Source of the DNA: Diphasiastrum complanatum | Taxonomy: Eukaryota; Streptophyta; Lycopodiopsida; Lycopodiales; Lycopodiaceae | Reading direction: 5' to 3' | DNA: 64,000 nt | Assembly (NCBI GenBank): GCA_029204225.1 | Contig: CM055106.1 | Span: 35,744,361-35,808,360, forward strand | In this document: positions 10,359 through 22,199 of the stretch, piece after piece | Numbering within the stretch: position 1 is the first letter of the stretch | Layout: each line of letters begins with the position of its first letter | Translations under genes and position numbers: made by a program | The notes under the pieces: model-generated | What the model was told of the DNA's origin: nothing | Seen by the model: only the letters and a program-made list of their open reading frames with translations | Databases searched by the model: none

Positions 10359-11970
10359 ATGACTTCAAGTTTGCTTGCAAATATATATGGGAATGATCCT
10401 TGGTGGATTGATAGTGGAGCCTCATCCCACATGACAAGACATAAGGAATACTTTTCATCCTTATTATCTTATGAGGGTGAAAGCAACATCATCTATACTG
10501 CAAATGATGGTCAATGTGACATCAAAGGCATAGGCACAATTCCTATTTCTCTTTCAACAAATAGGAAAGCAAATCTTGAAAATGTATTATACATTCCTTC
10601 AATCACTAAGAACTTGCTTAGTGTTAATCAAATGATTGAAAAGGGGCTTGATGTTGAGTTCATTGGAGATGCTTGTTTGATAAGTAAATGTGGATCCTTG
10701 ATTGCTCAAGGAAGGAGGCATGGTAAACTTTTCAAGCTTGATGCATGTGTGAACTCTAATCATGAAGGATGTATGGCTAGGAAACAATTGACAAACCAAG
10801 AAGTTTGGCACAAGAGGTTGGGCCATCCCAACTTCAAATATTTGGAGGTAATGGCAAAGAAAGAGCATGTTCTTGGTCTCCCTAAAATACTAGTGTTTGT
10901 GACTGTCCCTTGTTGCAAATACTAGTGTTTGTGACTGTCCCTTGTCCAAATCTAATAGACTTGCTTATTCTAGATCTACTTCTAGATCTAAAGAAGTTTT
11001 TCAACTTGTACATTCAGATATCCATTTTTCAATTACATTAAGTAATGGTGGGGCAAAGATGTATGAACCTTCAATATAGATGACTTTAGTAGGTACGCTT
11101 GGGTTTATCTTCTAAAAACAAAGGATGAAGTGTTTGATATCTTTGTCAAGTTCAAAAATGAAATGGAAAATCAACTAAATACAAAGATCAAATGCTTAAG
11201 ATCAGATAATGGAGGGGAATACATTTCAACTAAGTTAGAAGATTTTTGCATAGCACATGGGATTAAGAGGGAGTCTTCTAGTCCTAGGACTCCACAATAG
11301 AATGGAGTGGCCTGAGAGGAAGAATAGAACCCTTTATAAATGTGCCAAGGCAATGAGACTACATGAAAATCTTCCTAAGCCTTTTTGGGGGGAAGCGTTA
11401 GCATGTGCTAACTATCTTTGTAATAGGTGAGATGGTAGCACTCCTTTTGCGGTCCTTTATGGTACAAGGCCGAGTGTCAAGCATTGTAGGATCTTTGGTT
11501 GTACTTGTTTTCTCAACATCACTCTTGATGATAGAACTAAAGAAGATCCTTCATCAAGGAAGGGCATATTTGTTGGCTATAGTGAAGTAAGCAAGGCTCA
11601 CAAGGTTTGCATTCCTTCAACAAGAAAAGTTCTCGTTTCTAGAGATGTCATCTTTGAAGAAGACAATGTACCAAAGAAAGTTGATATTGATGAAACTAAC
11701 AATCTTCATATTGTTTCTCCTAACTTTCTTGATGGTGGTGGATCTATGGATGATGATGGTGGAGATGCCTCTCCAAGTCAAGTTCCAAGAAGATCCTCAA
11801 GGCAAAGGGAAAAGCCAACAAGGCTTACATATGATGAGAAGGGTAAGCAAGTTGTGGAAGGTACAAAATTGGCATTACTCACATGTTTTGGTACATCTTC
11901 TTGTGTGAATGATGTTATGCATATGGATGGTTGTCTTCATGAAATGGATGTCATTTCTGATTCTAGAAAA
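10359..11970 (+). pseudogene. Cop5 pol: protease and integrase remnants
   Basis: The longest intact piece, 10359-10925, encodes the protease motif DSGASSHM and the integrase zinc-binding His residues (HKRLGHPNF). A 32-bp direct duplication at 10887-10950 disrupts the downstream Cys pair. Further on, a core with SDNGGEY is near 11205, followed by a stop where the PQQN Gln should be (near 11296), and frameshifts. The linker ends near 11970. There is no reverse transcriptase. Confidence 0.75.
10887..10950 (+). repeat. 32-bp direct duplication inside Cop5 pol
   Basis: The segment atactagtgtttgtgactgt starts at 10887 and again at 10919. It duplicates the integrase zinc-finger coding region and shifts the frame. 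Confidence 0.85.
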
Positions 11971-12156
11971 TAGGTTTTGGTCAATGGTTTTGATGGTCAA
12001 ACGAAGATCAAGAGGTTGATCTTTATGATCTTCATCAACACCAATTGGAAATTGGCAGTTTGGAGCTAGTTAAGAGCATGAAAGAAGAATCAAATGGACA
12101 AGGCACTAAGGATCTGTTTTTGTAGGTTATTGAAGACTCAAGTAAAGGCAAAGGAG

Positions 12157-13196
12157 TGTCGGAGAAATAGTAGGGAAGGATAGATCAATCATCTTCAATT
12201 GTCTCGGTGCATGCACTACTGGTGACTTAGTAGGTGCACACAAGAACATAATAATTTTAGAGCTTCTAATGCACGGTGGTAGCGGAAGCAATGAGGAGAC
12301 AACCAGACAAATCAATCAGATAGTCAGACAGGACATGAAAAAGCATTGCAGTATTGACACGAATTTGAACGCAGAACCAAACAAAGCTGTAATCAGATTA
12401 AGTATAACGAAATATACAAGTCAATAATGCAGGTGTGCACAAAACAATAGCGGATGTAACCGCGTGCTTTACAAAGCTAATCACAATTTGTGAAGGTTAT
12501 GAACCTATTACTGACAATCTATCTGAAAGGAATAATCAATGCGTGAAAGCATCTGCAATGTCTGTCTCACATGTTACGAATCATGCTTGATTCTCTCTCT
12601 TATTACTATATACACAAATTTTACAGGTGTGCAGATGAAGAAGGTACAAAAGTGGTTGTGCCATCTATAGGAGAACGTGGATGGCTGATGTCGTTGTCAA
12701 ATCTGATTGCATAGTGCATAGAACGAGCATGAGGAGGCTGTGACGTTGGGTTTCGCTAAAATTGACGCTGGTGAAAATGAAAAAATTGCGACACTTTGTC
12801 ATTTTTTTCGTCTGTCATTAATTGCGAGTAAAAATGCAATGTCACATTTTTCGCTTGTTTAAATTTACTTGTATTTGTGCAGACTGTGGAACTGTCACTT
12901 TTCTGGAAATGTCGCAAAACACTTAGTTGCTCAGGATGGCCTGAAGGTGAAAAGGCGACAATGTCGGGTTTTTCACCTATGGAAAATCCTGAGTAAAAAT
13001 GCAGACTATAGCAACAAACAATTCAAATATGTAGACTGTGGGACACCACAAGTAAAAATGCAGCAGCATGAATGGAGGCAGAATAACATAGGATTAAGGA
13101 GATTAGAGGAGATAAATCCGACAAGGAGCAGCAATGATGTCCTGTTCAAACCTACTTTACTCATCTAACTATATGTTTGAGCTATGTTATGTCAAC
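12157..13196 (-). repeat. Cop6: reverse LTR-like block, possible solo LTR
   Basis: From about 12190 to 12510 it matches the Cop1 5' LTR at 1075-1480. Farther right it carries aaaatgcag/gcattttt motifs like the Cop1 and Cop9 LTRs. The left edge TGTCGG at 12157 fits an LTR end, and no primer site or polypurine tract adjoins. The right edge near 13196 is uncertain, and I could not find a matching target duplication. Confidence 0.5.
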
Positions 13197-13205
13197 GTGT
13201 AGAAA

Positions 13206-13766
13206 TTGTCAAAATTTGGTGAATCTAAGGTCATCTTTTTGTATCCAATGGATCTTGAAGAAGGACTAGTGCTAACTACTAGTTATATGGAGTCTTATGG
13301 ATCTGGCTTGGCATCATGTTTGTACTCTTTTACTCATGGGTTTCCAAGACTTGATGGTTCTTCATGGCAAGAAGGCAATGGAGGCTCATTCATGGTGGAT
13401 TTTAACACATACACTTCACAAGAAGTGAAATCTGGAGAAGACATGCAAGCAAGCATTCATCACTTTCATTTGTTACATGTTTGCTACTGTTTTATAGAGA
13501 TTTCAAAGGTGGAAACATGGAGGAATTATTCCATTCCCATTCTATGTTATTCTTCATGTACTAGTTTCATCTTGAAATGTAAAATTGATGTAAGAAATAG
13601 TGAAACATCAAATATGGACACTATTATCTATATCAATTATGAAGTTTATTGTTTTGTACATATTAGGATCATTGAGAGGAGATCTATCCTTAAGATGGAA
13701 ATCATTCTTAAGTTGAATCAAAGTAGTGTTGTAAAACTAGCAAGCAAAGTTGAAGAGGGAGTGTGA
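13206..13766 (+). CDS. hypothetical 186-aa open frame in the 3' interior of Cop5
   Basis: The frame ends in ...KVEEGV, and its stop falls inside the first bases of the LTR, just as the Cop8 pol stop does. The rest shows no integrase, reverse transcriptase or RNase H motif. Part of its DNA (about 13427-13550) resembles 14010-14120 in Cop4. It may be a replaced or captured pol 3' end, or chance open sequence. Not recognised. Confidence 0.25.
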   Translation: MSKFGESKVIFLYPMDLEEGLVLTTSYMESYGSGLASCLYSFTHGFPRLDGSSWQEGNGGSFMVDFNTYTSQEVKSGEDMQASIHHFHLLHVCYCFIEISKVETWRNYSIPILCYSSCTSFILKCKIDVRNSETSNMDTIIYINYEVYCFVHIRIIERRSILKMEIILKLNQSSVVKLASKVEEGV

Positions 13767-13985
13767 AAATTGTCAACATTTCCTTGACTAGTTTAAGACC
13801 AAATTTAGTAATTTTGGCACATAGTTTTGGATCTAAACTTTCACACTTGTGGAACAGGCCTAGATACTTTTATTTTAGTATATATTTCAGATTAAAGAAG
13901 TTTCAAACTTCAAGACCTTCAAAATGACACCAAAATCATGTCATTTGGACATATAGGCCAAAATAGGCTATTTTAGGCTTGGTGG
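13762..13985 (+). repeat. Cop5 3' LTR, truncated
   Basis: It starts TGTGAAAATTGTC after the tract gaagagggag. It follows the 5' LTR to about 13985, then breaks off into Cop4-type sequence. Confidence 0.7.
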
Positions 13986-14147
13986 ATACATGGCAACAAA
14001 GGACAAAGAGAGAGGAAATAAGCAAGCAAATGTTGATCACTCACATTTACTGTTTGTTTGCTATATTTCTCCAGAGAGTTAAAAGTTGATAGCATGGAGG
14101 AATCATCTCATTTACATTATGTGTGATTCTTCATGGCATATTGAGGG

Positions 14148-14332
14148 GCAATCTCACTTTGTGAGGGAGCAAGTCATTGCTAAAGGAGGTGGAGCTTCAA
14201 CATGTTTCTTTAAGGGAATGTGTAGCTAATATCTTCACCAAAGAATTGGGAAAGGAGTTGTTTATGAAGCATAGGACATCACTTGGAGTGTTATCAAAGT
14301 CTATGCTAAAACTAGTTGAAGAGGGAGTGTGA
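14148..14332 (+). pseudogene. Cop4 pol C-terminal tail
   Basis: Frames here give the SHFVREQV segment and then the end LGVLSKSMLKLVEEGV, the same C-terminus as Cop8. Only this last part of RNase H remains and it is frameshifted. The stop lies within the first LTR bases. The polypurine tract gaagagggag is at 14318-14327. Confidence 0.7.
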
Positions 14333-14984
14333 GAGATTTCAACTAGTTTGATCAATATTGAGTCAAATGCTACATTTGTTTATTTGGCAATTGAGGCCAA
14401 TTTCATATTAGACTTAGATATTTATTTTCTATAGTCATACTAGTCTAAATTCATATGAAATTACTCATTTTAGAGTTGGAGGGAAAGTTAGAAAGTCGAG
14501 TTACTAGTAGATTCAAATTTGAATAACGTTCATGGATCCTAGTCACACTATGTTAGGGTTTTATCATTTTGGAGGGAAACCAAACTTTTGAATATTCATG
14601 GATCTGTTATATATAGCTGTAACACATGAGAGAAGGCTGATCTTCTACCTTTCTTACCTCATTCATGCTTATACATGGTTCTCTTGGGTTCTACTATCCA
14701 TTGGTGCACTCTACTTGTGATATCTTTCAATTTTATGTGTAGAATGATTTGTAATTGCTATTTTTGGATCCACATGTGTGAAATAAAGTAGGGTACTATT
14801 TATGTACGGACAATAGCTTCTATTATGTTTTGATTCATGTTTGATCAATTTCTATTAGAGTTAGCACTCTATTTTGTGTGTAGATGTTGATTTTTTCTAC
14901 ATTGGCAAGATTGGTAAATTGCTTGTTTTTGTAACCAAATATCTTTAGATGATTTGGATATGAATTGATCCTAAATCTTTCACA
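14328..14984 (+). repeat. Cop4 3' LTR, complete
   Basis: The 657-bp LTR runs TGTGAGAGATTTC ... TTTCACA. It is nearly the same length as the Cop8 LTR (653 bp) and shares its terminal bases, so the families are sisters. It is followed by unrelated sequence. Confidence 0.8.
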
Positions 14985-15974
14985 AGCTTCTGGTCCATAG
15001 TTCAGAGTAACCTAGTACTGTTATTGATCATTTTGTTGGATTTCTAGTCAGCTGAGATTATGGTAGAAGACATGAACTAAATTCTTCACTCTTCACTTTT
15101 TCCTGTTTCGACGGTGTCCTTTAGATTGATTGGTTGAGTTGTTCATGAGTGTGATGCCACCTTATTGTTAAAAATTGAATATGAGCATAAATATGGCATG
15201 ATATACTCGAAAATGAAGATATGAACTGGTTAAGTATAAATCATGAAGAGGCCTAAAGTCATTTTTCGGGAATATATCTCCTAAGTACTTGCCTTGTAAT
15301 AAAGGGCAAGACCTTTATTGAGGTGGTGCATTACAGTCGTTTGCTGTGTATTCGTAAAGCATGCTCTAAAAGAACTGTCTTAAAACCAACTTATTCGTCT
15401 ATCGTGAATACTTTCTTTTCGGCACTCAAATAACGACTATCTTTGGTACAGTCTAGCACGATCATTGAATAAAGCTGTATGTATACATATGAGATGATAG
15501 TCCCTGTCTGAAGAATTGAGTCTTTGATCTGTTTTCCTGATTGGCATTGACATAAGTTTCCAACGTGTTCTAAAACCATTCGTGTTCTTTAACCATTAAT
15601 TTGGACTTTAGTTGTTGAGGACTTCTGTCTAGAAATGAACAGTTCGCGAACGTGATTAATTAATTGTCTGCACAGTCGCAAATACATCGAACAACTCTCG
15701 ACTCTTGTTGACATCTTAATCAGCCAGAGTGTAGTACTGCTGTACTACTCTGATAACATCTCATCTATAGAATGCGTTTCATTCGATTTGATAGAGGCTA
15801 GATTGTTGTTCTAAAATTATTAACATTACATTTTCCAAACCATAAGTAATATTGGTTACTTTTTAATGTCTGTTGACAACCAGAATAACACTTGAAACCA
15901 CTTGCCATAATTGTACCAAATACATAACTTTCTAACCTTGTCCTATGTGGGAACGACATTATTTACTATAAAAT
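14985..15974. other. no gene recognised
   Basis: This is AT-rich sequence without a convincing reading frame. Its right part probably belongs to the same decayed retroelement as the gag remnant that follows. Confidence 0.4.
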
Positions 15975-16500
15975 CTATAGTAACCCTATTGGTATAGTAC
16001 GACAATGAGTTCTCGTCTGCCTCTCATAATTCGTCAGCACATGCTTCACTAAAGATCTTGTACTCACTCCCACGTTTCATATGGCGTTGAATGCTTTTAG
16101 GCAGTCCAACCATAAACCATGAAATCACATTCACATCAAATACACTAGTGGGGGCACATTGTGCATTTAACTTCTTGACCCTTTCGATGAAATCTCTATC
16201 AAACTCACGGCTCTTAATGTGCACTCATCCAAACTGTAAGAGGAGGTCTTCCATAAATCTAGTGGTCTTGAAATGCAAAATGAATGTCGTTCCCAATGTT
16301 GTCCAATCCTCTTTTTCAGTGGCCTCCATATTGAAGTACCAATCTATGGTGAAATTAGTGAATCATAAACTGAAATATTTCCTCATTAATTGATCATCAT
16401 TCATTTCACATATTTTGCTACTGCGTACATTTGGAAAAAACCTATTAGGGTCAGCATGCCCATTAAACTCAATCTTGGGCAAACCCTTGTTGTGAGCCAG
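15975..16500 (-). pseudogene. decayed LTR-retrotransposon gag, Gypsy-like
   Basis: The reverse strand reads ...KIEFNGHADPNRFF..., then a WYFNMEA...WTTLGTTFILHF segment, then a frame (16024-16224) with FIERVKKLNAQ and FMVGLPKSIQRHMK. This order (P-x-F-x-G, DP, W, F...F, then GLP) is that of the retrotransposon gag domain of Gypsy-type elements, not copia. At least three in-frame stops are present. No pol was found nearby. The assignment rests on motif order only. Confidence 0.5.
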
Positions 16501-17744
16501 TGCATTTTCAACATTTGTCATGATGAGTATGACTCTGGGAGAATTGGTTGCACTGGGTTCAAAATTTCTAACATGCTAGATCTAGTAGATGCTATAGATT
16601 TTGGAGGCTGACGTCTTGCAACTCTTTTTTCTGATCACAATTGCATTTAGATCTTGGTGTAAAGGGTATAACTATTTTTATGTTTTTTTATTTTTTGATG
16701 TTTATGGCTGTAAGTTTCGTAGCACTCAATGTAGACTCTCTTGGGAAAAACTTGGTTGTCTATTGGGGATAGCACTCAAGGAGATGTTACATTTGCTTAG
16801 GTTTGGTGCATCATTGGATGCATAGGTGATGCTCTTCTATTTGTTTGTACTTTATCTTTTGTGATGAGGTTTGGATGTGTTAGACCTACATGGATGTAGG
16901 TGTTATGGACTGTATCATGCGAGATGGTATCTTGATGACATAGACTACATGGCACATGATGTTGATCCAATATGCCTTATGGTTGTGAGCCAACAAGGAT
17001 GGATATAGTTACTTAGAGAGTGACAACTGATACTTTGGTGAGCACTCAGATGAGATGCATGGTCATATGCATGGTTGACAATCTTGGTTTGGTGTCACAT
17101 GCTTTTGTTTTATCCATCATTCTTTGATGAGGATGATGCAATTTGTTTGGCTAGATCTAATGAGAGTCTAGTTTCACCAGAGATGAACTGATTCTTGGGG
17201 AGATATCAATGGAAAATGAACACTTGTGAGAGATTAGATGGGACATGGTACACGATTCTCATGGAGTTGTCCTACCTGATATGATATGGATCATGAATGA
17301 GTTTGCTATCCATTTTACCACCAGTCCAGTAGGTCTTTAGTTTCTAAGAATGTTATGGGCAAGTAAAATGGAAGAACCAATTTTATTGTAGTATAGGCTG
17401 GTCAGAAATTGATCCAACTGGGAGGAAGGTGAGGTAAAGGCTGAAAACCAGTCACTTTGCTAAGAGAATGGCAGTTGTCATTGGATGTCTCTTTCAAAGC
17501 CCAAACTACATCTGATCGACAAATTAAAAAGGTAGTGAATCTTAGAAAATGCATGGTGAGGGTGGATCTATCTCTATTACTACTTCTTGGCACCCTACCC
17601 TTTATAGCTCTTGGCCTCTCTTGGGTTCCAAGGCTCAGCGTAAGGAAAATATACCTACTTTGGCTTAAAGCCCTTGGTTCAGATCTAACACCTATGATGT
17701 ATGCTACAACAAAGAGAAGAGGAAGGAGGGAGAGGCTAGCTATG
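16501..17744. other. no gene recognised
   Basis: There are only short open frames. One at 17457-17801 has a hydrophobic Leu-rich stretch but no recognisable domain, and it runs into a dispersed repeat, so I do not call it a gene. Confidence 0.4.
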
Positions 17745-17959
17745 AAAGAGCATGGAAGCCATTCTTCCTATGTGCAGACCCATAGCTTTGGCTTGTTTTG
17801 ACTTGCATAGCATTTTGCAACAAATCTAACCAGCAATGAAAGATACTACACAAGACTAGCATTCTAGGCATCAGACATGTGTAATAGAAAAGTAAACATT
17901 CAAGCATGAAGCATTAACATTACCTCACAACTCTCTCTCTTTCTCTCACAAGAGAAAAA
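17745..17959 (+). repeat. dispersed repeat R, copy 1
   Basis: About 215 bp match 43433-43646 in the same orientation with few differences, from aaagagcatggaag to ctctctttctctcacaagag. No coding content. It is probably a fragment of an unrecognised element. Confidence 0.85.
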
Positions 17960-20239
17960 CCTGTAAAACCACTTTTAAGGACTTGTTCTCAGCACTTATT
18001 AATTGGATGTAATGACACAAAGTCAAATCTCAATAATGGCAAATGATTTTTGATGCTTTCTCTTTGATTTGCATCAAAAGTCTTATCAAGATGGTGTAGA
18101 AAAATTATGAGGATCCTATCAATGATGGAGCATTAAATGCAGGTACAATGACTCCCCACACATGTGAGAAGTACACCTTCAGCTACCCACTTTTAGACCT
18201 CAAATTTTGAAGCAATCATGTAGTGTAGGCTCACCGTCTCAAAACAAGTTATGTAGCATCAAACTTGCTAAACTTAGACTTGGTTTTGATCAACAATTTA
18301 ACTTGTACTCAGGTCTGATAGCACTCAAATCTTGATTTAGATTAGCAATTTTGATCTATCGGTTATTGATCAAAACATTATAGCACAGCCCCACACATGT
18401 GAAGTATGGACTGTAGCATGGCCTATTAATAGATAATCCACCTCACTAAGTCTAGATTGCATTCACATCAAAGAATTTCAACAGAAATGGTGTAAAAACT
18501 TCAAATTGTCAATTACTTCAAAATCATGATCTCTCTCACAATGGAAATGAATAATTGATAGTACAAAGGAGATGCTTTCCATGGCTAGTTTAGCAGGTCC
18601 ACATGTTTAGGGACCTAATTAGCATTAGGTTTGCCTACTCTTGTCAAATTGACCTAACCATTAGGTCTACCAACTTTGGTACTTAGATCAATCACCAACT
18701 TCCATGATTTGTGGAGTTTGCTCCTAAATTCTAGGATACTTGACCAAACATCCTATCTAGCTCTTATGATTAGGAACCTAGGCCTATTCTCCACATGTGT
18801 GATTAGCCTCCACAAATGTGGAACCCACCTATGTACAATTTTACAAGGTTTAAACTTAGCACTTTTGAAGCCGCAAAAGATATCAAGTATAACTCTACAA
18901 TCATCAATTATTCACAACTATCAATTAGTCAAATGGTGAGACATATTGGGGACATATTGGAAAATGATGACAATGTGTTCAATGAGTCGCAAATGAGCAA
19001 TGTATAGGAGTCATTCAGGGAAGGGATTAGGCTACTTGACAAGAAAATGGTACACTTAACCATGTTATTCTCCAATAATTAGAAAACATTTGTACTCGCA
19101 TAGTTGAGTAGAACCAAACTACATGTTTGGAAAAATAAAATTGAAATAATGGCATTAACATAACATATTTCTAAATGTGTCTATTATGTTAATTTGTATG
19201 CATCATAGTTAGTAATGCATACATTAGAAGATATCTAAATGAGAACTTATCTTTGTAACCTAATACTTTTGGTTTAATTACAAATCGATATGTTGTCTTG
19301 AGACAAATCAACTTTCGACATGGATTACAACCAGATTCGTTGTACTCATGGTTGGGTGTTGAGTGATTCTCCACTCCGTTTGTTTTACTTCCGCTATGTA
19401 GATTGGGTAGGGACCTTTTCCATAGGTACTTAACATGAATAGCCACATGAGTGATCCAAACACCTTTGAGTTGGTAGTGATCGAAACTCACTTCAAGGTC
19501 TTGCTTGTAGTAGGGCGTCTAAAACCAACAAGAGAAAGCTTTCTAATTTGGTATAAATTCAAGGATTTGTGTTCTACTCAGTTTCTGAGAATCACAAAGT
19601 GTGAAAGGAAACTTCTTGACTCCAAAATGAAGGCAGCAACACGCAGAAATCAAATTTGAACCCTAACCATTGGTCGAGTGCAAAATAGGCACACAAAACA
19701 CCAAGTTTTCAATCCATTTCTTGTTTCAAAAGATCGAACGATGTGATTTAATCGATCAAACATTGATGCAATGAAGAAAAAGAGAAAAAACCTTGAGGAG
19801 AGGAACAAATAAATCCAAGAAAGCAACGAAGTACATGGCCACAGATAATAGCACATTAACTTTTTGAGAATAGTGTTGTAATTGTTCCAAGTAAAAAAAT
19901 CATAGTAGTGTTGCTACGTAGGCAGAAAACAAATGGGTCAAGGCAAATGTAAATGGTCCATGTCCTCTCTTGTACATTTATATGTAAGATAAAGAACTGG
20001 ATGTTGGAAAAGTCCCTTCGTGAGTATCAATGTGTGTAGACTAGAAAAATACATGATGAGTTAGCTAGAAAATTGGCAAAGAAGGTAGAGTAGAGTAGAC
20101 ATGTGGGGTCGATCCCTCAGAGTATGTCTATAATTTGCATGTATTCTCCATCTAGATGAGTGCCCCTTATGATATGAATTGTTCGTTTCATTTTCATGCA
20201 AAATTAGTGTGTGGTTTTTGGTGTTGGTTAGATGAATCA
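17960..20239. other. no gene recognised
   Basis: AT-rich sequence with scattered short frames (for example 19435-19659) and no recognisable domain or terminal structure. Confidence 0.4.
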
Positions 20240-20815
20240 AATGAATATTCAGCACTTAGGGCATTGCAGGCCATCCATTGGTATCGAAAAATTCAGATCT
20301 AGGTATGAAAATTTTTGGGCGTTGAAATATTCTGGTTATCGAGAATTCCGATTTCTGGATATCGAAAATTCTGGGCTTAGGGTATCGAAAATTGCTGGGT
20401 ATCAAAAATTCCAAAAAATTCTCCGAGTTGATCCCGTATTGAAAACTTTTGTTTTTTGGTATCGAAAAATTCCGAACTCTGGATATTGAAAAATTTCCAA
20501 AAATTTATGGGAATCGTAAAAGCTCCCAAAAAAAATTCTAGATTTAGGGTATCAGAAATTTTGCACTTAGGGTATCAAAAATTCTGAGTATAAAAAAACT
20601 CTTGTTATCAAAAATTCCGAATTCTGGATATCGAGAATTCTGGGCTTACGGTTTCAATTTGGTAATCAAACATTCCGAGTTTTGGAGATCAAAAATACTG
20701 GGCTTAGGGTTTCAAAAATTTCTGGTAATCGAAAATACCAAATTCTATCAATGATTCTGAGCTTAGGGTATCGAATATTTTGGGTATCGAAAACTATGAC
20801 AAGTCATTCATGTTT
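20240..20815 (+). repeat. degenerate 'tatcgaaaattc' minisatellite array 1
   Basis: Many imperfect copies of ggtatcgaaaattctgggct recur at irregular spacing of about 18-36 bp, alternating with atcaaaaattccgaattctg variants. Open frames across it have biased composition and are not genes. The same motif recurs at 25220-25500, 26100-26540 and 28410-28610. Confidence 0.75.
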
Positions 20816-21429
20816 AAATTTCTTACAGATTTCTTTTGCATACAATGTCATTGTAGGTTGATATCTTGTAGTTGCTATGGTCTTGTACCCAAACTGGCTT
20901 GCATACTAGGGCCTTGTCAAGTCAGATACCCATCCTGCTAATAATGGATCAATAATCAAGATGTTGCTCAAATGTATTTTGGAGAAAACTCATGTGATAG
21001 CAGTATCTTTCACAAAGTTCAAAGCAGTGCTCATATGGCATTCTTCAATACTATACTTACTCGTTGAGTTGGGTTTTGCTAGCCAGATGTATTTCATATT
21101 GATTGATGCACTTTGAAGGTACTGTGCACGAAAAATATTAGATATTGCAAAAACATCATTCAAAATAGAACTCGTGATTTCAAGAAGTACAAAAGCTTTA
21201 GCGAGACTCCAATAACCGAAAGTGTATTTAGTCATTGGATTCGATGTCTGTGCAACAAAATAGAAACCAAATCACACACTTACACGTAAAGACTCCTACA
21301 ACTACTTTAAACCCATTAAAAAATTGGAAGCGGAACTTCAATATCCGATAGTGTATGCAGTCATAGGATATGATGTCTGTGGAATAAAATTGACACCATT
21401 CTAACATAGGAATGAAAAGACTCCTACAT
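20816..21429. other. no gene recognised; 3' flank of the SWIM frame
   Basis: It contains two diverged copies of a segment around ccgatagtgtatgcagtcat (near 21220 and 21345), so there is some local duplication. Nothing else is recognised. Confidence 0.35.
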
Positions 21430-22191
21430 CTACTTTAGACCCCTACATGGCAGAGCAAAAATATGAAGTAGCTCTTTGTAGCTGATAATTGGTTGGTGTA
21501 TGAACATGTTGTTGATAGCATCAAGACCCTTCACCACCAAGTAGATGAAGTACATATGTTTGCATGCGACAAATTTTTGCATAGCCATAGTTTTGCGAAA
21601 ATATTTGCATGTGCATGCTGGTTCTCTTGCAATTGTGACTTCATGCAACCTGCCTTTTTGAATGGACTCAAAGCTTTCAATTGTGTAGATCTCTTTGTGC
21701 TCCGACGAATGGCTGGTAACGTTTCTCAGATGACCATTCAAGCTTAGAGCTTTGCCCATCGGCTCCTTTGCCTCCTTGGATATACCACTTCTATGTCTCA
21801 TATCTCGTCGATTTGAGACAGGATCATTTGGATGAGTTGTAACAAGCTGTTTGCCACAGGACTGTTTTGTTACATTTACATTTGAATCGCCTTCTTTCAC
21901 ATATTTCGTCAATGTGTCTGTCTCCAACATATATCCACATTTGTTCAACTTGTCCACCTCGGCTTGTGACAAATTAGTTCCATGTTGCACATACCAGGTT
22001 TCTGGCACTTTTGTAGGCGATATTATTATCAAGGAATTTGCTGTCCAAGTGCATGTCACATTATCAGGACAAACCCACATGAACTGATTTTTCTCTCCCC
22101 GGTCGTGTTTCATTCTTCCAAAGAAACTCGACGCTACACGAGATTGTATTGGCTTTTTGCAAAGCCCTCTTCTGACGGACTTAGGACCCAT
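21430..22191 (-). CDS. SWIM zinc-finger protein, MULE/FAR1-like transposase C-terminus
   Basis: The 253-residue frame carries a SWIM-type zinc finger near its C-terminus: Cys193-X-Cys195, then 14 residues, then Cys210-X-His212, inside EVTIAREPACTCKYF...ACKHMYF. SWIM fingers are typical of the C-terminal part of plant MULE transposases and their FAR1 relatives. The upstream half has further Cys residues (near 41-47) but no catalytic domain. The ATG may be internal to a larger broken gene, since related reading continues toward 23650. More likely a decaying transposase than a host gene. Confidence 0.5.
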   Translation of the reverse strand: MGPKSVRRGLCKKPIQSRVASSFFGRMKHDRGEKNQFMWVCPDNVTCTWTANSLIIISPTKVPETWYVQHGTNLSQAEVDKLNKCGYMLETDTLTKYVKEGDSNVNVTKQSCGKQLVTTHPNDPVSNRRDMRHRSGISKEAKEPMGKALSLNGHLRNVTSHSSEHKEIYTIESFESIQKGRLHEVTIAREPACTCKYFRKTMAMQKFVACKHMYFIYLVVKGLDAINNMFIHQPIISYKELLHIFALPCRGLK

Positions 22192-22199
22192 GCATATGT

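Larger units (their letters stand above)
7677..13985 (+). mobile_element. Cop5: decayed copia nested in Cop4
   Basis: The 5' LTR is 7677-8331, then primer site, gag, protease and integrase remnants to about 11970, a Cop6 LTR-like block (12157-13196), a 3' interior ending in a polypurine tract, and a 3' LTR truncated at 13985. LTR starts (TGTGAAAATTGTCAAC) are identical at both ends. Reverse transcriptase and RNase H are absent. It is related to Cop4 and Cop8 but not identical. Truncation of the 3' LTR prevents a target-duplication test. Confidence 0.7.
4119..14984 (+). mobile_element. Cop4: copia element interrupted by Cop5
   Basis: The parts in order are: 5' LTR lacking about its first 150 bp (4119-4624), primer site, decayed gag and pol to 7676, then Cop5 (7677-13985), then a pol tail and a complete 657-bp 3' LTR (14328-14984). 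The two LTR copies align from gttgagttactagtagattc onward. The middle of pol (reverse transcriptase and most of RNase H) is missing. The element is dead and older than Cop5. Confidence 0.65.

Noticed and set aside
17457-17801. 114-residue frame with a hydrophobic stretch as a membrane protein
   Set aside because: No recognisable domain, and its 3' part lies in dispersed repeat R.
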